Shown here in pieces: positions 31,517-32,175 of a stretch of DNA of 32,175 nucleotides. The position numbers and the translations under genes were made by a program. The DNA comes from Oscillospiraceae bacterium (GTDB taxonomy: Bacteria > Bacillota > Clostridia > Oscillospirales > Oscillospiraceae): positions 1-32,175 of the forward strand of contig JAAWQM010000034.1 of the NCBI GenBank assembly GCA_022800525.1, in the 5' to 3' direction. The first letter of the stretch is position 1. Each line of letters begins with the position of its first letter. The notes under the pieces are model-generated. The model ran no database searches. It saw nothing but the letters and a program-made list of their open reading frames with translations, and was not told where the DNA came from.

Positions 31517-32175
31517 GATCTTCGTCCTCCGGAATGTCTATGATGGCAATGCTTTCTTCTGCCGCAGCGGCGGCTTCGGACTCTGCGGCGGCTTTCAGGG
31601 CCGCCTGCTGGTTCACATACAGATTTTCCTGCCCGCGGGGATGCTTCCGCTTGTTGATGATGAGCACCGCCAGTCCGGCGATCACCAGCAGCACGCTGAG
31701 CAGCTGACTGACCCGGATGGGCTGGCCGAACAGCTCCCAGCCGAACAGCTTCAGGGTGTCCGTGCGCACGCCCTCGATCCATGCCCGTCCCAGGCCGTAC
31801 CAGATGAAGTAAAAGCAGGTGTTTTCTCCGTCGAAGGTCCGGACCCTGGAGATGACAAACACGATCAGCAGCAGCCCTGCAAGGTTCCACAGGCTCTCGT
31901 ACAGGAAGGTGGGGTGGACCTCGATGGACTCCGTGGCGGAGACCCATACCTTCATCCGCCAGGGCAGGGTGGTCTCGCCGCCGAATACCTCCCGGTTGAC
32001 GAAATTACCCCACCGGCCCACTGCCTGTCCGATCAGTAGCCCCATGACGCCCAGGTCCGCGAAGGCCCCGAAGCGTATCTTTTTTCGTTTGCAGAACGCC
32101 ATCAGCACAAAGAACGCCACGATGACCGCGCCATAGATCGCCAGCCCGCCGTCCCAGATGGCGGCAATCTTGCTC
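31509..32175 (-). CDS. lgt: Prolipoprotein diacylglyceryl transferase (5' end outside window)
   Basis: Partial: the reading frame runs off the right edge, and the first visible residues are SKIAAIWDGGLAIYGAVIV, a known Lgt region. The Lgt signature GRWGNFVNREVFG, with the catalytic Arg, is intact, and several membrane segments follow. Lgt is an integral membrane enzyme attaching diacylglycerol to the lipobox Cys of prolipoproteins. After the last membrane helix there is a cytoplasmic tail of about 50 residues, Ala/Glu-rich and ending PEDEDHV. It overlaps cobI by 8 nt, so the tetrapyrrole genes are probably in its operon. Confidence 0.93.
   Translation of the reverse strand, partial: SKIAAIWDGGLAIYGAVIVAFFVLMAFCKRKKIRFGAFADLGVMGLLIGQAVGRWGNFVNREVFGGETTLPWRMKVWVSATESIEVHPTFLYESLWNLAGLLLIVFVISRVRTFDGENTCFYFIWYGLGRAWIEGVRTDTLKLFGWELFGQPIRVSQLLSVLLVIAGLAVLIINKRKHPRGQENLYVNQQAALKAAAESEAAAAAEESIAIIDIPEDEDHV

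Overview
The window looks like chromosome from a GC-rich gut-type Clostridia, most likely Oscillospiraceae (Flavonifractor/Lawsonibacter/Oscillibacter-like). Reasons: the core is a Firmicutes rpoB-rpoC and L7Ae-rpsL-rpsG-fusA-tuf arrangement, S12 is of the long Firmicutes type, Shine-Dalgarno sites are strong, most promoters are sigma-A type with a 17-bp spacer, and several short palindromic repeats resemble ones I recall from that family. The taxonomic call is inference.

Layout. 1-670: a gene-free stretch with three hairpin terminator candidates, then the rpoBC promoter. 671-8080: rpoB and rpoC, ended by a strong terminator. 8140-20040: about 12 kb of unrelated genes lying between rpoC and the rest of the str operon. 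In order these are an M17 aminopeptidase bracketed by a perfect 74-bp inverted repeat, a GH29 fucosidase, a small exported peptide gene tail-to-tail with an HTH+TPR regulator, a small XRE protein, two tiny ORFs (one a zinc ribbon), a GNAT acetyltransferase with a Pro/Glu tail followed by cutC, and on the minus strand an operon pfkA-tldD-tldE plus a coupled membrane-protein/unknown-protein pair. 20122-25175: promoter, L7Ae-like protein, rpsL, rpsG, fusA and tuf. 25215-25645: a repeat island. 25705-26175: a second GNAT protein. 26255-32175, minus strand: a tightly overlapping tetrapyrrole operon read from the right, lgt (cut by the window end)-cobI/cbiL-precorrin-2 dehydrogenase-hemC-cobA/hemD-cytidine deaminase-like-hemB-DUF2087.

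How the genes work together. The tetrapyrrole genes take 5-aminolevulinate (HemB) to porphobilinogen, to hydroxymethylbilane (HemC), to uroporphyrinogen III and precorrin-2 (fused HemD and CobA), and then either to sirohydrochlorin (precorrin-2 dehydrogenase) or towards cobalamin (CobI/CbiL). Genes for making aminolevulinate and for metal insertion are not visible here.

The most interesting unit is at 11.1-12.5 kb. A 69-residue signal-peptide-bearing peptide and a regulator of RRNPP-like architecture (HTH followed by TPR-like helices) converge with a 4-nt overlap. The same 18-nt box, AATTGCNNGAGATGACAA, lies directly upstream of three -35 elements: the peptide gene's, the regulator's, and a third promoter reading rightwards away from the regulator. 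This looks like a candidate peptide quorum-sensing circuit. The regulator gene is also a compositional mosaic, with a GC-rich DNA-binding part and an AT-rich sensor part.
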